64,000 bases of DNA from Paracoccaceae bacterium (GTDB taxonomy: Bacteria; Pseudomonadota; Alphaproteobacteria; Rhodobacterales; Rhodobacteraceae): NCBI GenBank assembly GCA_029246285.1, contig JAQWNW010000022.1, positions 1 to 64,000 on the forward strand. Direction: 5' to 3'. Shown piece by piece: positions 1-8,708 of this stretch (within the stretch, counting starts at the first letter, position 1; every line of letters starts with the position of its first letter). Under the pieces are notes generated by a model that did no database searches, had not been told where the DNA came from, and saw nothing but the letters and a program-made list of their open reading frames with translations. The position numbers were made by a program, and so were the translations under genes.

Positions 1-98
1 GAAAGATAATGTGTTTGATCTTTGTTGAAGACTATATCATCGTCTTTTGCTATAGAAGCGTTGAAGTAAAGCCTGATTTTTGAATTTTTTAAAGACAT
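1..98 (-). CDS. rsmE: 16S rRNA (uracil-1498-N3)-methyltransferase RsmE, N-terminal fragment
   Basis: A minus-strand reading frame opens with ATG at 98 and stays open to the left window edge (32 codons). The peptide carries the IRLYFN start and a KDQTHYL segment typical of the N-terminal PUA-like domain of RsmE, which methylates U1498 of 16S rRNA in the 30S subunit. Only the first third of that domain is visible; the SPOUT catalytic domain lies outside the window. It is divergent from ubiA with only 11 bases between the two starts. Identification rests on about 30 residues, but the pattern is characteristic. Confidence 0.7.
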   Translation of the reverse strand, partial: MSLKNSKIRLYFNASIAKDDDIVFNKDQTHYL

Positions 99-109
99 AA
101 CAAGTATCT

Positions 110-1117
110 ATGATGCCAGCCAATCAAAATCCAGAGAAACATTCTTTATATGCTGAAGGGAAAGTTTCTGATGCAACAATTAATAATTGGGTGGATAACT
201 ATTGCCCCTTATGGTCTAGGCCATTTTTAAGATTGTCCAGAGTGGATAGGCCAATTGGAACTTGGTTATTGCTGATTCCTTGCTGGTGGGGTTTGTTAAT
301 CGCCTTATTATATAGTGATGGCTCGTTATTATCGTTTGATACTTTTTGGATAGCATTTGTTTGTTTGGCGGGTTCAGTTTTGATGAGAGGTGCTGGATGT
401 ACGTGGAATGACATAACTGATAAAGATTTAGACGCTCAGGTGGCTCGGTCTAGGTCTAGACCACTAGCTTCAGGATTAGTTTCTTTGCGAGCTTCAGTAA
501 TGTGGCTTATTTTCCAATTAATTTTATCTGGGATGTTGTTAGTTACTTTGAGTTGGTTTGCGATTGGAGTTGGGATTTTTTCACTATTATTAGTAGTAAT
601 TTATCCCTTTGCTAAAAGGTTTACTTGGTGGCCTCAAATATTCTTAGGCTTAGCATTTAATTGGGGTATTTTGTTAAGTTGGGGGGCATACATTGGTAGT
701 TTGAATTTGATCCCAATATTCTTATATGTTTCCGGTATATGTTGGACATTATTTTATGACACAATTTATGCTCATCAAGATAAGCAAGATGATATGATGG
801 TTGGAATAAAGTCCACCGCCTTGCGTTTGGGTGAACAGACCAAGTCTTGGTTATATTTATTTCTTTTTGGCGTTATAGTATTTAATTTACTATCCCTCTG
901 GCAGGTTTTTTTAAAAATTGATAGTGTTGTGGCTTTTATAATTTGTTGTTTAGGTACTTTTGCAATGGGATTGCATTTATTTTTTCAAATTCGGAAACTT
1001 GATATCCATAATCCAGAAAATTGTTTAATTCTATTTCGTTCTAATAGAGATACTGGAATAATATTTATCGTTGCACTTTGCATTGCTGTTTTGATTAAAA
1101 GTGGAAGTACATTTTGA
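110..1117 (+). CDS. ubiA: 4-hydroxybenzoate polyprenyltransferase
   Basis: UbiA attaches the polyprenyl tail to 4-hydroxybenzoate, an early membrane step of ubiquinone synthesis. At 335 residues it is slightly longer than usual because of about 45 N-terminal residues ahead of the first core motif (RPFLRLSRVDRPIGTWLLL). Both Mg-diphosphate-binding motifs are present: NDITDKDLD near residues 99-107 and DTIYAHQDKQDD near 217-228. About eight hydrophobic segments fit a polytopic inner-membrane enzyme. The start is the first of two adjacent ATGs (110 or 113). The ubiquinone product feeds the complex I encoded further along. Confidence 0.93.
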   Translation: MMPANQNPEKHSLYAEGKVSDATINNWVDNYCPLWSRPFLRLSRVDRPIGTWLLLIPCWWGLLIALLYSDGSLLSFDTFWIAFVCLAGSVLMRGAGCTWNDITDKDLDAQVARSRSRPLASGLVSLRASVMWLIFQLILSGMLLVTLSWFAIGVGIFSLLLVVIYPFAKRFTWWPQIFLGLAFNWGILLSWGAYIGSLNLIPIFLYVSGICWTLFYDTIYAHQDKQDDMMVGIKSTALRLGEQTKSWLYLFLFGVIVFNLLSLWQVFLKIDSVVAFIICCLGTFAMGLHLFFQIRKLDIHNPENCLILFRSNRDTGIIFIVALCIAVLIKSGSTF

Positions 1118-2943
1118 TACGAAGTCCTATGAATAGATCGTTTGCTATGAAATATATTTTTTTTGGTCTGATCTTGTCAGTTTCCTTAATAGTATCTTCT
1201 TTTGCTCTTGTTAGCTTTTATGAAGCAAAAACGTTGAGACTACTTAAAAAAGAAACCTCAGATAGTGAACTAAGTTGGTTAAACATAACAATTGATGGAA
1301 CTAGTGTTCTTGTTGACGGTATCGCTCCAGATGAAGCTAGCAGATTTAAAGCAATTACTATAATTTCATCAGTAATAAACTCTGCATTAATAACTGACAG
1401 AATCGAGATAAAAAAAGACATAATTTTACCAAAATTAAATTATACTTTAGAATTCTTACGGGATGATGATGATATTACTTTAGTTGGATTTGTTCCAAAA
1501 GCCGTAAAAATTGAAGAATTATTATATGATTTAAGAGCTATTTCTGACAGCACCTCGATAAATAATCTGTCTGAGACTATAGAATATTCAACCGCGCCTG
1601 GTTGGAAAAAAACATTAAATTTTGCAGTTGATAGTCTACGAATGTTACCTAATTCTAAGATTACATTACAAGAAAATAAAATTCTAATTACCGCACTCAG
1701 TGATAGTTTTGAGCAAGGAGAAGTATTAAGGAAAAAATTAAACTCATCAAATCCTGGTTTCTTTGAGTTAGCGTTGGATATTGAATCGCCAAGACCTTTG
1801 ATTCAACCATTCCTGTTTCGATTAAACCGGGATGGAGATAAGGTAGAGTTGATTAATTGTTCTGCTAGTGACGAGTATTCAAGAGCACTTATCTTGGGAG
1901 CTGTTCGTCAATTTGGTATAAAAGAAAAAAATAATTGTGAAATTGGTATTGGTGCTCCCTCCAGTGATTGGACTGAAGTTGTACTTGTTGTTCTGAATTA
2001 CATAAAAGAATTTAAGCAATTCTCGTTAACCTTCAAGAATAGAGAAATCTTTATTGAAATCTTTGATGGTACTGGAGATAAGCAATTTCTAAAGTTTGAA
2101 AAAAAATTACGGGAAAGTGTCCCAAATGAATTTTTAATTGAAACGTCATTTCAGTCTGGAACGGAGGCAACAGAGATGGAGTTACAGAATTTTATTGTTA
2201 CTAAAAATTCTGAAGGCCTCGTTCACTTAAAAGGTTATTTACCCAACAAGAGTGCTAAAATAGCAATTATAAGCTATGCAAGATCATTATTCAGATCTGA
2301 AAATGTCCGAGATGCAATAACTTTGACTGAAAATCCGCTAGTGGATTTGTCTATTCAAGCGTTAGCTGGATTAGAAGTTATGGGACTTTTGAAATATGGA
2401 AGTCTAAAAATTGATCCGAAATCACTTGCGATCAAAGGCCAATCAGCAGATCCAGATATAAAAAATATAGCGCAACAACTCTTTGCAAAAAAAATAGAAA
2501 AGGATATCTTTTATAAATTAGAATTAGAATATAATCCGAATTTAATACCCAAACCAGAAGGTGTAGATCCTGTAAAATGTGTCAGTGATATCAATAATGT
2601 AATTAAAACATTGGGTGTTGAATTTGCACCAGGTGAAATCATTCTGCAGCCATCGTCTGATAAAACAATTGAAAAAATGGCTGAGATTATGAGGAAATGT
2701 TATGTTGTTCCTATGGAAATTGGTGGTCATACTGATAGCCAAGGACGAAAGAGTTTAAATCTTTCAATCAGCCAAGCCAGAGCTGAAGCAGTTATGGACG
2801 CTCTCTTAAGTTATGATATTTTGACTGGAAATCTATCGGCAAAAGGTTTTGGAGAAAGCACTCCCATTGCGGACAATAATACTGTTGAGGGAAGAAATAG
2901 AAACCGTAGAATTGAATTTACTTTAATAAATAATGAGAATTAA
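1114..2943 (+). CDS. OmpA-family protein with BON-like repeats
   Basis: A 609-residue envelope protein. It has an N-terminal hydrophobic anchor or uncleaved signal (about residues 10-35), a long middle region with repeated short units resembling BON domains, and a C-terminal OmpA-like peptidoglycan-binding domain (about 495-605). That domain shows the GGHTDSQG and NRRIEF signatures. The TTG start at 1114 overlaps the ubiA stop by four bases and follows a GGAAG ribosome-binding site six bases away; ATGs at 1129 and 1147 are alternatives. It probably tethers the envelope to peptidoglycan; the function of the middle region is unknown. Confidence 0.8.
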   Translation: MIRSPMNRSFAMKYIFFGLILSVSLIVSSFALVSFYEAKTLRLLKKETSDSELSWLNITIDGTSVLVDGIAPDEASRFKAITIISSVINSALITDRIEIKKDIILPKLNYTLEFLRDDDDITLVGFVPKAVKIEELLYDLRAISDSTSINNLSETIEYSTAPGWKKTLNFAVDSLRMLPNSKITLQENKILITALSDSFEQGEVLRKKLNSSNPGFFELALDIESPRPLIQPFLFRLNRDGDKVELINCSASDEYSRALILGAVRQFGIKEKNNCEIGIGAPSSDWTEVVLVVLNYIKEFKQFSLTFKNREIFIEIFDGTGDKQFLKFEKKLRESVPNEFLIETSFQSGTEATEMELQNFIVTKNSEGLVHLKGYLPNKSAKIAIISYARSLFRSENVRDAITLTENPLVDLSIQALAGLEVMGLLKYGSLKIDPKSLAIKGQSADPDIKNIAQQLFAKKIEKDIFYKLELEYNPNLIPKPEGVDPVKCVSDINNVIKTLGVEFAPGEIILQPSSDKTIEKMAEIMRKCYVVPMEIGGHTDSQGRKSLNLSISQARAEAVMDALLSYDILTGNLSAKGFGESTPIADNNTVEGRNRNRRIEFTLINNEN

Positions 2944-2968
2944 TATTTAATGAAAAGAAAGAAAGAAT

Positions 2969-3289
2969 ATGCCAAAAATTGAACTTACGATACTAGCAGC
3001 ATTGGCATTGCTTATGTTTTTTGTAATTGGATGGGTCTCTTCTCGAATATTTCAAAATATCAATCAGATTAAGAACTTAGATGAGAATGAAATAAACGAA
3101 CTTAACGGTGATTTGTTGGATGCTGAAGAGGAAAGAGACCAAACAATTGCATATGTAAAGAGCCGAGAAAAAGAATTAACTAATCAACTTGGGCAAGTTA
3201 AGGCAGAATTAAATGCTGCCATGGATGGATTGGGAGCAGCTCGACGTGAAGCGTCTGAATTAAGAAAAAAGCTGACGCATGAGCACTAA
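2969..3289 (+). CDS. Small membrane-anchored coiled-coil protein
   Basis: A 106-residue protein with one N-terminal transmembrane segment (about residues 6-27). A highly charged helical region (about 40-104), with heptad-like spacing of leucines and alanines, is probably a coiled coil facing the cytoplasm or periplasm. It starts 25 bases after the OmpA-family gene with an AAAGAAAG ribosome-binding region, so the two are probably cotranscribed. I do not recognise a named family; small proteins of this shape are common in Rhodobacterales next to the OmpA-like gene. It could organise the partner protein at the membrane, but that is inference only. Confidence 0.7.
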   Translation: MPKIELTILAALALLMFFVIGWVSSRIFQNINQIKNLDENEINELNGDLLDAEEERDQTIAYVKSREKELTNQLGQVKAELNAAMDGLGAARREASELRKKLTHEH

Positions 3290-3293
3290 AGAA

Positions 3294-3737
3294 TTACCAA
3301 CGACTTAAACTATTTTCATCGTCTTCAGTACTTAAAACCCATTCACTTCCATCATTTGTAAACTCTTTTTTCCAAAAAGGTGCTCTACTTTTCAAATAGT
3401 CCATCAGAAATTCTGCGGCATTAAAGGCTTCGTGCCTATGTTTTGCAGCAGTCATAACCATCATGATTGGCTCATTTATTTCAAGATCACCAAATCTATG
3501 GATAATCAAGCTATCTTGAAGGTTCCAGCGTTTTTTTGAGGAAAGCTGTACTTCTGCAAGAGAATGCCTTGTCATTTCAGGATAATGCTCAATATGTAGT
3601 TTTTTTAGATTTAATTCTTTGTTGTTTCTGACGATACCTGTAAAATTGACAACTGCGCCCACATTTTTCAGATCACATTGAAACTTATTGATTATTTGCC
3701 CAGGATCAAATACTTCTCGCTGTAATATCACTTTCAT
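3294..3737 (-). CDS. moaE: Molybdopterin synthase large subunit MoaE
   Basis: MoaE is the catalytic subunit of molybdopterin synthase and converts precursor Z (cPMP) to molybdopterin using sulfur carried by the MoaD C-terminus. At 147 residues it has normal length. Family hallmarks visible are GAVVNFTGIVR near residue 30, the HRFGDLEINEP stretch, a KHRHEAFNA block and the KSRAPFWKKE active-site segment near residue 116. It is the last gene of the minus-strand run uvrC-pgsA-moaD-moaE and begins one base after moaD ends. It converges with the coiled-coil gene four bases away. Confidence 0.93.
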   Translation of the reverse strand: MKVILQREVFDPGQIINKFQCDLKNVGAVVNFTGIVRNNKELNLKKLHIEHYPEMTRHSLAEVQLSSKKRWNLQDSLIIHRFGDLEINEPIMMVMTAAKHRHEAFNAAEFLMDYLKSRAPFWKKEFTNDGSEWVLSTEDDENSLSRW

Positions 3738-3738
3738 T

Positions 3739-3987
3739 TTATCCCCCAGTCATCGGCGGAAAAAAAGCAACTTCTGAAACATTTTTTAAAGGATACTCAA
3801 TATCAACTAATTTTTGATCTGCCGCAATTCGTATTATGTCTAAATCAGCAAAAGCTAATTTGTATTTTTCATCCTTTGACCGTAATTCATCAATTAATTC
3901 CTTTATATTATTTGCTTTTGTCTTCAGTAGTTCTTCAGAGATTCCCAGTTTTTCTCTAACCCATGAAAAGTATAGTATTTTAATCAT
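3739..3987 (-). CDS. moaD: Molybdopterin synthase sulfur carrier MoaD
   Basis: An 82-residue ubiquitin-fold sulfur carrier ending in the diagnostic Gly-Gly (PPMTGG), whose terminal carboxylate becomes a thiocarboxylate and donates sulfur to MoaE. I chose the ATG at 3987, giving the family-typical MIKILYFSWVREKLG start. A GTG at 4002 would add five residues. The chosen start overlaps the end of pgsA by eight bases, suggesting translational coupling. Adjacent moaE completes the molybdopterin synthase pair. Confidence 0.9.
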   Translation of the reverse strand: MIKILYFSWVREKLGISEELLKTKANNIKELIDELRSKDEKYKLAFADLDIIRIAADQKLVDIEYPLKNVSEVAFFPPMTGG

Positions 3988-4627
3988 TTTTGTTTTTCTC
4001 ACTGATAAACTTAATTGCCTTTAAAAGATATTCATAACCACTAAGAAACGTTAGAATTGTAGCTATCCAAAGTAAGCAAATGCTTCCAATTAGAAGTATT
4101 GATGATTGGTTTCTGGGGGAGGGGTTTAAGATTATACTGAGCTGAGTGCCTTTAACATTATCGTTTGGCGACATTTGATAAGAGTTTAGTAAAAGCGCGA
4201 TATAAAGGCTGCAGATTGCTATTATCTGAAATGAAGTTTTCCACTTTGCCAACCTAGTGACCGAAAGCAAATTCGATTTATTTCCTAAAAATTCACGCAA
4301 TCCTGAAACTAGGATTTCTCGAAATATAATTACTAGTGTGGGAATCATTATTAATGCACTGAAACCAAAGGGTACTAGCAGCGCTATTAATGTCATTATC
4401 ACAATGGTTTTATCTGCTATCGGATCCATCATTTTGCCAAATGCTGTTTCTTGTTTCCATAGTCGTGCAAGATAGCCGTCAACAAAGTCAGTTAACCCAG
4501 CAATTACGAAAATTATTAAAGCTATCCAATATGAGAGTGGATCTTGAAATGCTAGAGTGGCTATGACAACTGCTGGTGCAGCTATCAATCTTAGCGCGGT
4601 TAGAATATTTGGGATCGTCCAGTTCAT
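3980..4627 (-). CDS. pgsA: CDP-diacylglycerol-glycerol-3-phosphate phosphatidyltransferase
   Basis: PgsA makes phosphatidylglycerol phosphate, the committed step to acidic phospholipids, in the inner membrane. The 215-residue protein carries the CDP-alcohol phosphotransferase signature DG-x2-AR-x8-G-x3-D-x3-D (DGYLAR, then GKMMDPIADK) around residues 49-71, and about five or six hydrophobic segments. The N-terminus MNWTIPNILTALRL is typical. It lies 17 bases after uvrC on the minus strand, a pairing common in Proteobacteria, and overlaps moaD. Confidence 0.93.
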   Translation of the reverse strand: MNWTIPNILTALRLIAAPAVVIATLAFQDPLSYWIALIIFVIAGLTDFVDGYLARLWKQETAFGKMMDPIADKTIVIMTLIALLVPFGFSALIMIPTLVIIFREILVSGLREFLGNKSNLLSVTRLAKWKTSFQIIAICSLYIALLLNSYQMSPNDNVKGTQLSIILNPSPRNQSSILLIGSICLLWIATILTFLSGYEYLLKAIKFISEKNKND

Positions 4628-4644
4628 AAATGATTTATAAACTT

Positions 4645-6519
4645 TTATTTGGCCTCATGGAAGAAGTCATGCAGGTTTTTAGCTAATTTATTTGAAATTC
4701 CTTCTACAGATTGAAGATCTCTTAGATCTGCTCGTGAAATAGCTTTCACTGAACCAAAGTGGGAAAGCAAAGATCGTTTGCGGAATTGGCCAACACCTTT
4801 TATTTCGTCTAGCGGGGATCTGAAGTTTGATTTTTTTCTTTTAGCGCGATGAGCGCCAATTGCGAATCTATGAGCCTCATCTCGTAATCGCTGCACAAAA
4901 TATAGAGTTGGGTCGGTGTGGCGAAGGCTGAAAGGTTTTTCTTTTAATTTGTAAAATAATTCTTTTCCAGCGTTTCGTTCCTCACCTTTTGCTATTCCAA
5001 TAAAATTTAAATCATTGAGTCCAAGATCTGATAAAATTTCTGCTACTGCTGATACTTGACCAGCCCCGCCATCGATAATCATTAAATCTGGCCAAGCTTC
5101 CTTGGATCTTGTTGGATCAATCGAGCTGAGCTTAGAAAATCTTCGATAGATTACTTCTTTCATCATAGCTAAGTCATCGCCAGTTTGCGCGATTGATGTC
5201 GAAATATTGAATTTTCTGTACGCATTTTTAATGAATCCGTCTGGGCCTGAAACAATCATGCCACCAATTGCATTGGTACCCTGTATGTGAGAGTTGTCAT
5301 AAACTTCGACCCGTTTTAACGTGGTTTTTATCTTCAGTGCTGTTGCTAAATTTTTTAATAACTTTGTTTGATTTGCGTGTTCAGAATTCTTTCGTGCCAA
5401 GGCCTCTTCAGCATTTCTTCTCGCATTTTCAACTAGTATGGCTTTTTCTCCAAATTGAGGGTAGGAGATTTTTGTCTTATGAGATGATTTTTTTGACAAT
5501 AAGTGCTCAACTAACTCAGTATTTTCTAACTTACTAGATAGTAGAATTCTTTTGGGTGGAGTCTTATTTCCATAAAATTGTACGATAAATGCTTCTAAAA
5601 TCTCTTGAACCTCTGCACCATTTCCTGTTTGTGGAAAATATGCTTTATTCCCCCAATTTTGGTGCCCGCGAATAAAAAATACTTGAACGCAAGCAGAGCT
5701 TCCATCTTGGTGTATCGCTATAATATCTGCCTCAAGCACTCCCTTAGGATTAATGCCTTGATGTTGTTGGATTTGTGTGAGTGCATGGATTTTGTCACGT
5801 ATTATTGCAGCATTTTCAAAATCTAATTTTAGGCTTGCTTGATGCATTTGCAGTGCTAATTTTTCTTGTATGGAGCTATTCCTTCCTTTTAAAAACTCCT
5901 CTGCATCTTTAACAGCAGCGCTATATTTATTTTCAGTTATTTTTCCAACACATGGTCCAGAGCATTTCTTTATTTGAAATAACAGACAAGGGCGGCTCCG
6001 ATTTTTAAATTGTGAATCGGTGCAATTACGAAGCATAAATATCTTTTGCAGTTGGTTTAGGGTCCTATTGACTGCTCCAGCTGATGCAAATGGCCCATAA
6101 TAATTGCCCTTTTCAGATCGTTTACCTCTATGTTTTTTGATTTGTGAAAAAGCATGAGTCTTTGAAACTAAAATATTTGGAAAACTTTTATCATCACGTA
6201 AGAGAACATTATATTTTGGTTTTAGTTGTTTTATGAGATTTTGTTCTAAAAGCAGAGCTTCTGTTTCAGTTCGAGTAGTTAAAAACATCATAGAACAAGT
6301 TTGCTCAATCATCTTTACTGTTCTTAATGAATGCCCAGAAAATTTAGAATAGTTTGTCACTCTTTTCTTTAAATTGACCGCTTTACCAACATACAAGACT
6401 TCTCCATCGCGATCCAACATACGATAGACACCTGGTTTCTCAGGAAGATCTTTAAGGTATTTCCCGATTACTTTGTAGCCAGAAAACTTTGGATTATGTG
6501 TTGTACTAACATTTCTCAT
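4645..6519 (-). CDS. uvrC: UvrABC system subunit C (excinuclease)
   Basis: UvrC makes both incisions around a DNA lesion in nucleotide excision repair. The 624-residue protein has the expected order: GIY-YIG nuclease (about 25-105, with PGVYRM and LYVGKA) for the 3' cut; four cysteines near 150-200; a UVR motif (about 208-243); an RNase H-like endonuclease (about 385-545, with VEVYDNSHIQG and DLMIIDGGAGQ) for the 5' cut; and a C-terminal helix-hairpin-helix pair (about 565-622). It is the first gene of the uvrC-pgsA-moaD-moaE run. The start follows the 300-base spacer that must hold its promoter. Confidence 0.96.
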   Translation of the reverse strand: MRNVSTTHNPKFSGYKVIGKYLKDLPEKPGVYRMLDRDGEVLYVGKAVNLKKRVTNYSKFSGHSLRTVKMIEQTCSMMFLTTRTETEALLLEQNLIKQLKPKYNVLLRDDKSFPNILVSKTHAFSQIKKHRGKRSEKGNYYGPFASAGAVNRTLNQLQKIFMLRNCTDSQFKNRSRPCLLFQIKKCSGPCVGKITENKYSAAVKDAEEFLKGRNSSIQEKLALQMHQASLKLDFENAAIIRDKIHALTQIQQHQGINPKGVLEADIIAIHQDGSSACVQVFFIRGHQNWGNKAYFPQTGNGAEVQEILEAFIVQFYGNKTPPKRILLSSKLENTELVEHLLSKKSSHKTKISYPQFGEKAILVENARRNAEEALARKNSEHANQTKLLKNLATALKIKTTLKRVEVYDNSHIQGTNAIGGMIVSGPDGFIKNAYRKFNISTSIAQTGDDLAMMKEVIYRRFSKLSSIDPTRSKEAWPDLMIIDGGAGQVSAVAEILSDLGLNDLNFIGIAKGEERNAGKELFYKLKEKPFSLRHTDPTLYFVQRLRDEAHRFAIGAHRAKRKKSNFRSPLDEIKGVGQFRKRSLLSHFGSVKAISRADLRDLQSVEGISNKLAKNLHDFFHEAK

Positions 6520-6824
6520 TTTAAATTTTTATATGATTCTATTAATCTGATCTTTAAATTGGCATATCATCTGCATTTTCTCCACTCTATCTGTGGATAA
6601 GTCTGAATATAACTTTCTTAATATCTCTATTTTCCCTTAATTTATTGACAATTTAACTGATTGCCTATTTTTTAGGCATGCGTTTAAGTTGTTGAAATTA
6701 ATAGATAAAATTAATTAAATGTGGCAAATTCTTGAATTCATTAGCTTTTTTTTGATTTGTTTTTAAATTTATTATTTTAAGTGGACAACTAACGTAGGAG
6801 AAATACGCTATGACATTGTTTTTC
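6520..6824. other. Intergenic spacer upstream of uvrC
   Basis: About 305 bases of very AT-rich sequence between the uvrC start and the end of the SDR gene, both on the minus strand. I found no convincing gene. It contains a perfect 9-mer TGTGGATAA at 6592-6600 (a DnaA-box consensus on the opposite strand). It also holds a short hairpin at 6662-6678 with arms TGCCTA and TAGGCA around five T. The uvrC promoter should lie here, but I could not pick clear -35 and -10 boxes. A 30-codon plus-strand frame from an ATG at 6810 with AGGAG upstream runs into the SDR gene and looks spurious. Confidence 0.5.
6662..6678. repeat. Short inverted repeat in the uvrC leader region
   Basis: Perfect 6-base arms TGCCTA and TAGGCA separated by five T. 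It could be a regulator site or a weak SDR-transcript terminator: on the minus strand the loop is A-rich and no T-run follows. It is seen directly; the role is unknown. Confidence 0.3.
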
Positions 6825-7607
6825 TTACTCAATTTCTGCCACATCCGCTGTTTTCCAAGCAAGATGTTGACCTCCATCCAGACATATCAATTGCCCGGTT
6901 AAGGAGTAAGCATTTAAAATATAATTCATCGCATTTGTAATATCTGACTCATTCGCTCCTCTCATTAAAGGAGTGGCCAGGCGTTGATGTTCAAAATTTT
7001 CTTTACTTTGTCTAGCGCCTTGCAAGGTTGGTCCAGGACCAATGGCATTCACTCTAATATTAGGTGCCAAGAATTGAGCTGATGACTGTGTAAAGCCCCA
7101 CAAACCTATCTTTGCTGTCGTATATGACATAAAATCTGGAGTTATTTTTCTTACGCGTTGATCAATTATATTTATAACATTGGATGTGGCAAAAGGAAGT
7201 TCATTATTTTTGTTAGTCATTTTTGGTGCTTGTTCAGAAAATTCCTGTGTTAGGAAAACCGCAGATCTTAAGTTAGAGTCTAGATGTCGGTCCCAACTAG
7301 CGAGATCAGCGGATTTTAAGTTATCATACTCAAAAATAGAGGCATTGTTTATCAATATATCTAGTGGGCCTCCTATCAGTGTTCTTGCTTTCTTGACCAA
7401 TCCTTTAGTTTCGTCCATTTCTAGAAGGTCTGCTTTTAATAATTCTGCATTCACACCAATTTTTCTTGCTATATCACGAGTTTCTTCTGCTTCTTCTGAC
7501 GAGCTATTGAAGTGGATGACAATATCGATGCCTTGCTCAGCCAATTCTAGTGCCATTGCTCTTCCTAATCTTTTAGCACCACCAGTGATTACTGCCCTTC
7601 TTTTCAT
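6825..7607 (-). CDS. Short-chain dehydrogenase/reductase, FolM/pteridine reductase-like
   Basis: A 260-residue classical SDR. The cofactor motif is TGGAKRLGRA (residues about 8-17). The arginine in TGxxxRxG is typical of pteridine reductase/FolM relatives and indicates NADPH. NNAS lies near residue 88, and the catalytic pair SYTTAKIGL (YxxxK) near 160. A long insert before the catalytic serine region is also seen in pteridine reductases. It may reduce dihydromonapterin or dihydrofolate, but substrate cannot be fixed from sequence. It lies downstream of the small zinc-ribbon gene and the SppA-like gene on the same strand. Confidence 0.8.
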   Translation of the reverse strand: MKRRAVITGGAKRLGRAMALELAEQGIDIVIHFNSSSEEAEETRDIARKIGVNAELLKADLLEMDETKGLVKKARTLIGGPLDILINNASIFEYDNLKSADLASWDRHLDSNLRSAVFLTQEFSEQAPKMTNKNNELPFATSNVINIIDQRVRKITPDFMSYTTAKIGLWGFTQSSAQFLAPNIRVNAIGPGPTLQGARQSKENFEHQRLATPLMRGANESDITNAMNYILNAYSLTGQLICLDGGQHLAWKTADVAEIE

Positions 7608-7643
7608 TAAGTTACTCCATTAAATCTTCGTGCAGAGTATTGC

Positions 7644-7802
7644 TTAATCTTCACAAACGCACTTAGAGCTGTTTACTATTGGTGCTCCACACTTAGTGCA
7701 TTTTTTTTGAGGGCCAAGTTTAAATTTTGGTAACCTTAGTCGACCAAAGATAGCTAAAATAACCATACCGATAAGAAACAGAGAGATTATTTTGATAATC
7801 AT
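7644..7802 (-). CDS. 52-residue membrane protein with C-terminal zinc ribbon
   Basis: A short gene with an ATG at 7802, directly after the SppA-like gene (stop begins at 7804), and a TAA at 7644. The product has one hydrophobic N-terminal helix (about residues 3-20), a basic linker (RLRLPKFKLG), and a C-terminal CxxC...CxC cluster (Cys35, Cys38, Cys48, Cys50) that looks like a zinc-binding knuckle. The tight spacing to sppA and intact motif support a real gene. I recall similar tiny proteins in Rhodobacterales but know no function. Confidence 0.7.
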   Translation of the reverse strand: MIIKIISLFLIGMVILAIFGRLRLPKFKLGPQKKCTKCGAPIVNSSKCVCED

Positions 7803-7803
7803 C

Positions 7804-8607
7804 TTATAATCCAAACCTTGACCAATTTATGTGGTTCTCAATTTCACCTAAAGTTTCGTTGGCAATTTGGATCCCAAATCGGGATAAAAAACCTCTCTTT
7901 TTTTCCTGTAACGAAAATTGTGTTTTTTCACCAAATTTGCTTTTCATTATTGGTACTAGGTGACCGATATCATCAATTAAACCTAAAGCTTTAGCACTTT
8001 TCCCGATCCAAAATTCTCCTGTGAAGATATCCTCACTTTGTAATTTTTTGCCACGACTCTTTTTTACTTGCTGTACAAAAGCTTCATGAATTTCTTTTTG
8101 GAGATTCAGTAATTTATCAATATCTTCAGGGTTCTCGGGTCGAAATGGATCCAAGAAACTCTTATCTTGCCCCGCTGTGTGAATTCTTCGCTCAATCCCA
8201 TATGATTTTATAAGGTCCTGGAATCCAAAGCCTGAGTAGATAACGCCAATGGATCCAACTATTGAGCTGAAATCAGCATAGATGTGATCTGCCGCAGTTG
8301 CTAGCCAGTACCCTCCTGAAGCTGCTACATCTTCAATAAAAGCATAAACTGGAATTTTTCTTTCATCTGCCAGCCGTCTAATTCTAGCCGCGATAAGGCT
8401 AGATTGCACGGGGCTTCCACCGGGAGAGTTAATTGCTATTGCTACGGCAGAAATATTTTTTTGAGCAAATGCTTTTTCAATTATTTTTTTTGTTGACTGG
8501 TCACTAATAGCTGATGAGCCAAACCTACCATCCGCAGCAATAGTGCCACTAAATCGAATTACGCTTACAATAGGTGGTTTTTTCTTAAAAGGTATCCAAA
8601 TTCTCAT
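7804..8607 (-). CDS. S49-family signal-peptide peptidase (SppA-like)
   Basis: A 267-residue serine protease of the SppA/SohB family, expected to cut remnant signal peptides or membrane proteins using a Ser-Lys dyad. It shows the core SPGGSP loop (about residues 62-67) and the nucleophile segment VAASGGYWLA near residue 95, with the Ser in ASGG. The GSIGVIYSGFGFQ motif follows. It lacks an obvious N-terminal membrane anchor beyond a weakly hydrophobic start, as in short single-domain forms. It is first in the minus-strand run sppA-like, 52-residue protein, SDR, and divergent from tauA. Confidence 0.88.
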   Translation of the reverse strand: MRIWIPFKKKPPIVSVIRFSGTIAADGRFGSSAISDQSTKKIIEKAFAQKNISAVAIAINSPGGSPVQSSLIAARIRRLADERKIPVYAFIEDVAASGGYWLATAADHIYADFSSIVGSIGVIYSGFGFQDLIKSYGIERRIHTAGQDKSFLDPFRPENPEDIDKLLNLQKEIHEAFVQQVKKSRGKKLQSEDIFTGEFWIGKSAKALGLIDDIGHLVPIMKSKFGEKTQFSLQEKKRGFLSRFGIQIANETLGEIENHINWSRFGL

Positions 8608-8649
8608 AACTTCCCTTTAATCATGCGTAGTTGAGTATACAACCACTTG

Positions 8650-8708
8650 TTTTATGAATTTAATAATTAAAATTATATTTTTTTACAATTCATTCAATTT
8701 TATGAATT
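8650..8708. repeat. Direct repeat pair and inverted repeat upstream of tauA-like gene
   Basis: The 11-mer TTTTATGAATT occurs at 8650-8660 and again at 8698-8708. The second copy also forms an inverted repeat with AATTCAT at 8687-8693. A further inverted repeat (ATTCTA and TAGAAT around eight A) lies at 8764-8783. All sit in the 227-base spacer between the divergent sppA-like and tauA-like genes. They could be regulator-binding sites for the transporter, but in such AT-rich DNA chance repeats are common. Confidence 0.3.

Noticed and set aside
6592-6600. A single perfect DnaA-box 9-mer upstream of uvrC
   Set aside because: One box in AT-rich DNA is not evidence for an origin or DnaA control.
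7180-7623. Long 147-codon plus-strand frame opposite the SDR gene
   Set aside because: A shadow of the strongly supported minus-strand SDR gene.
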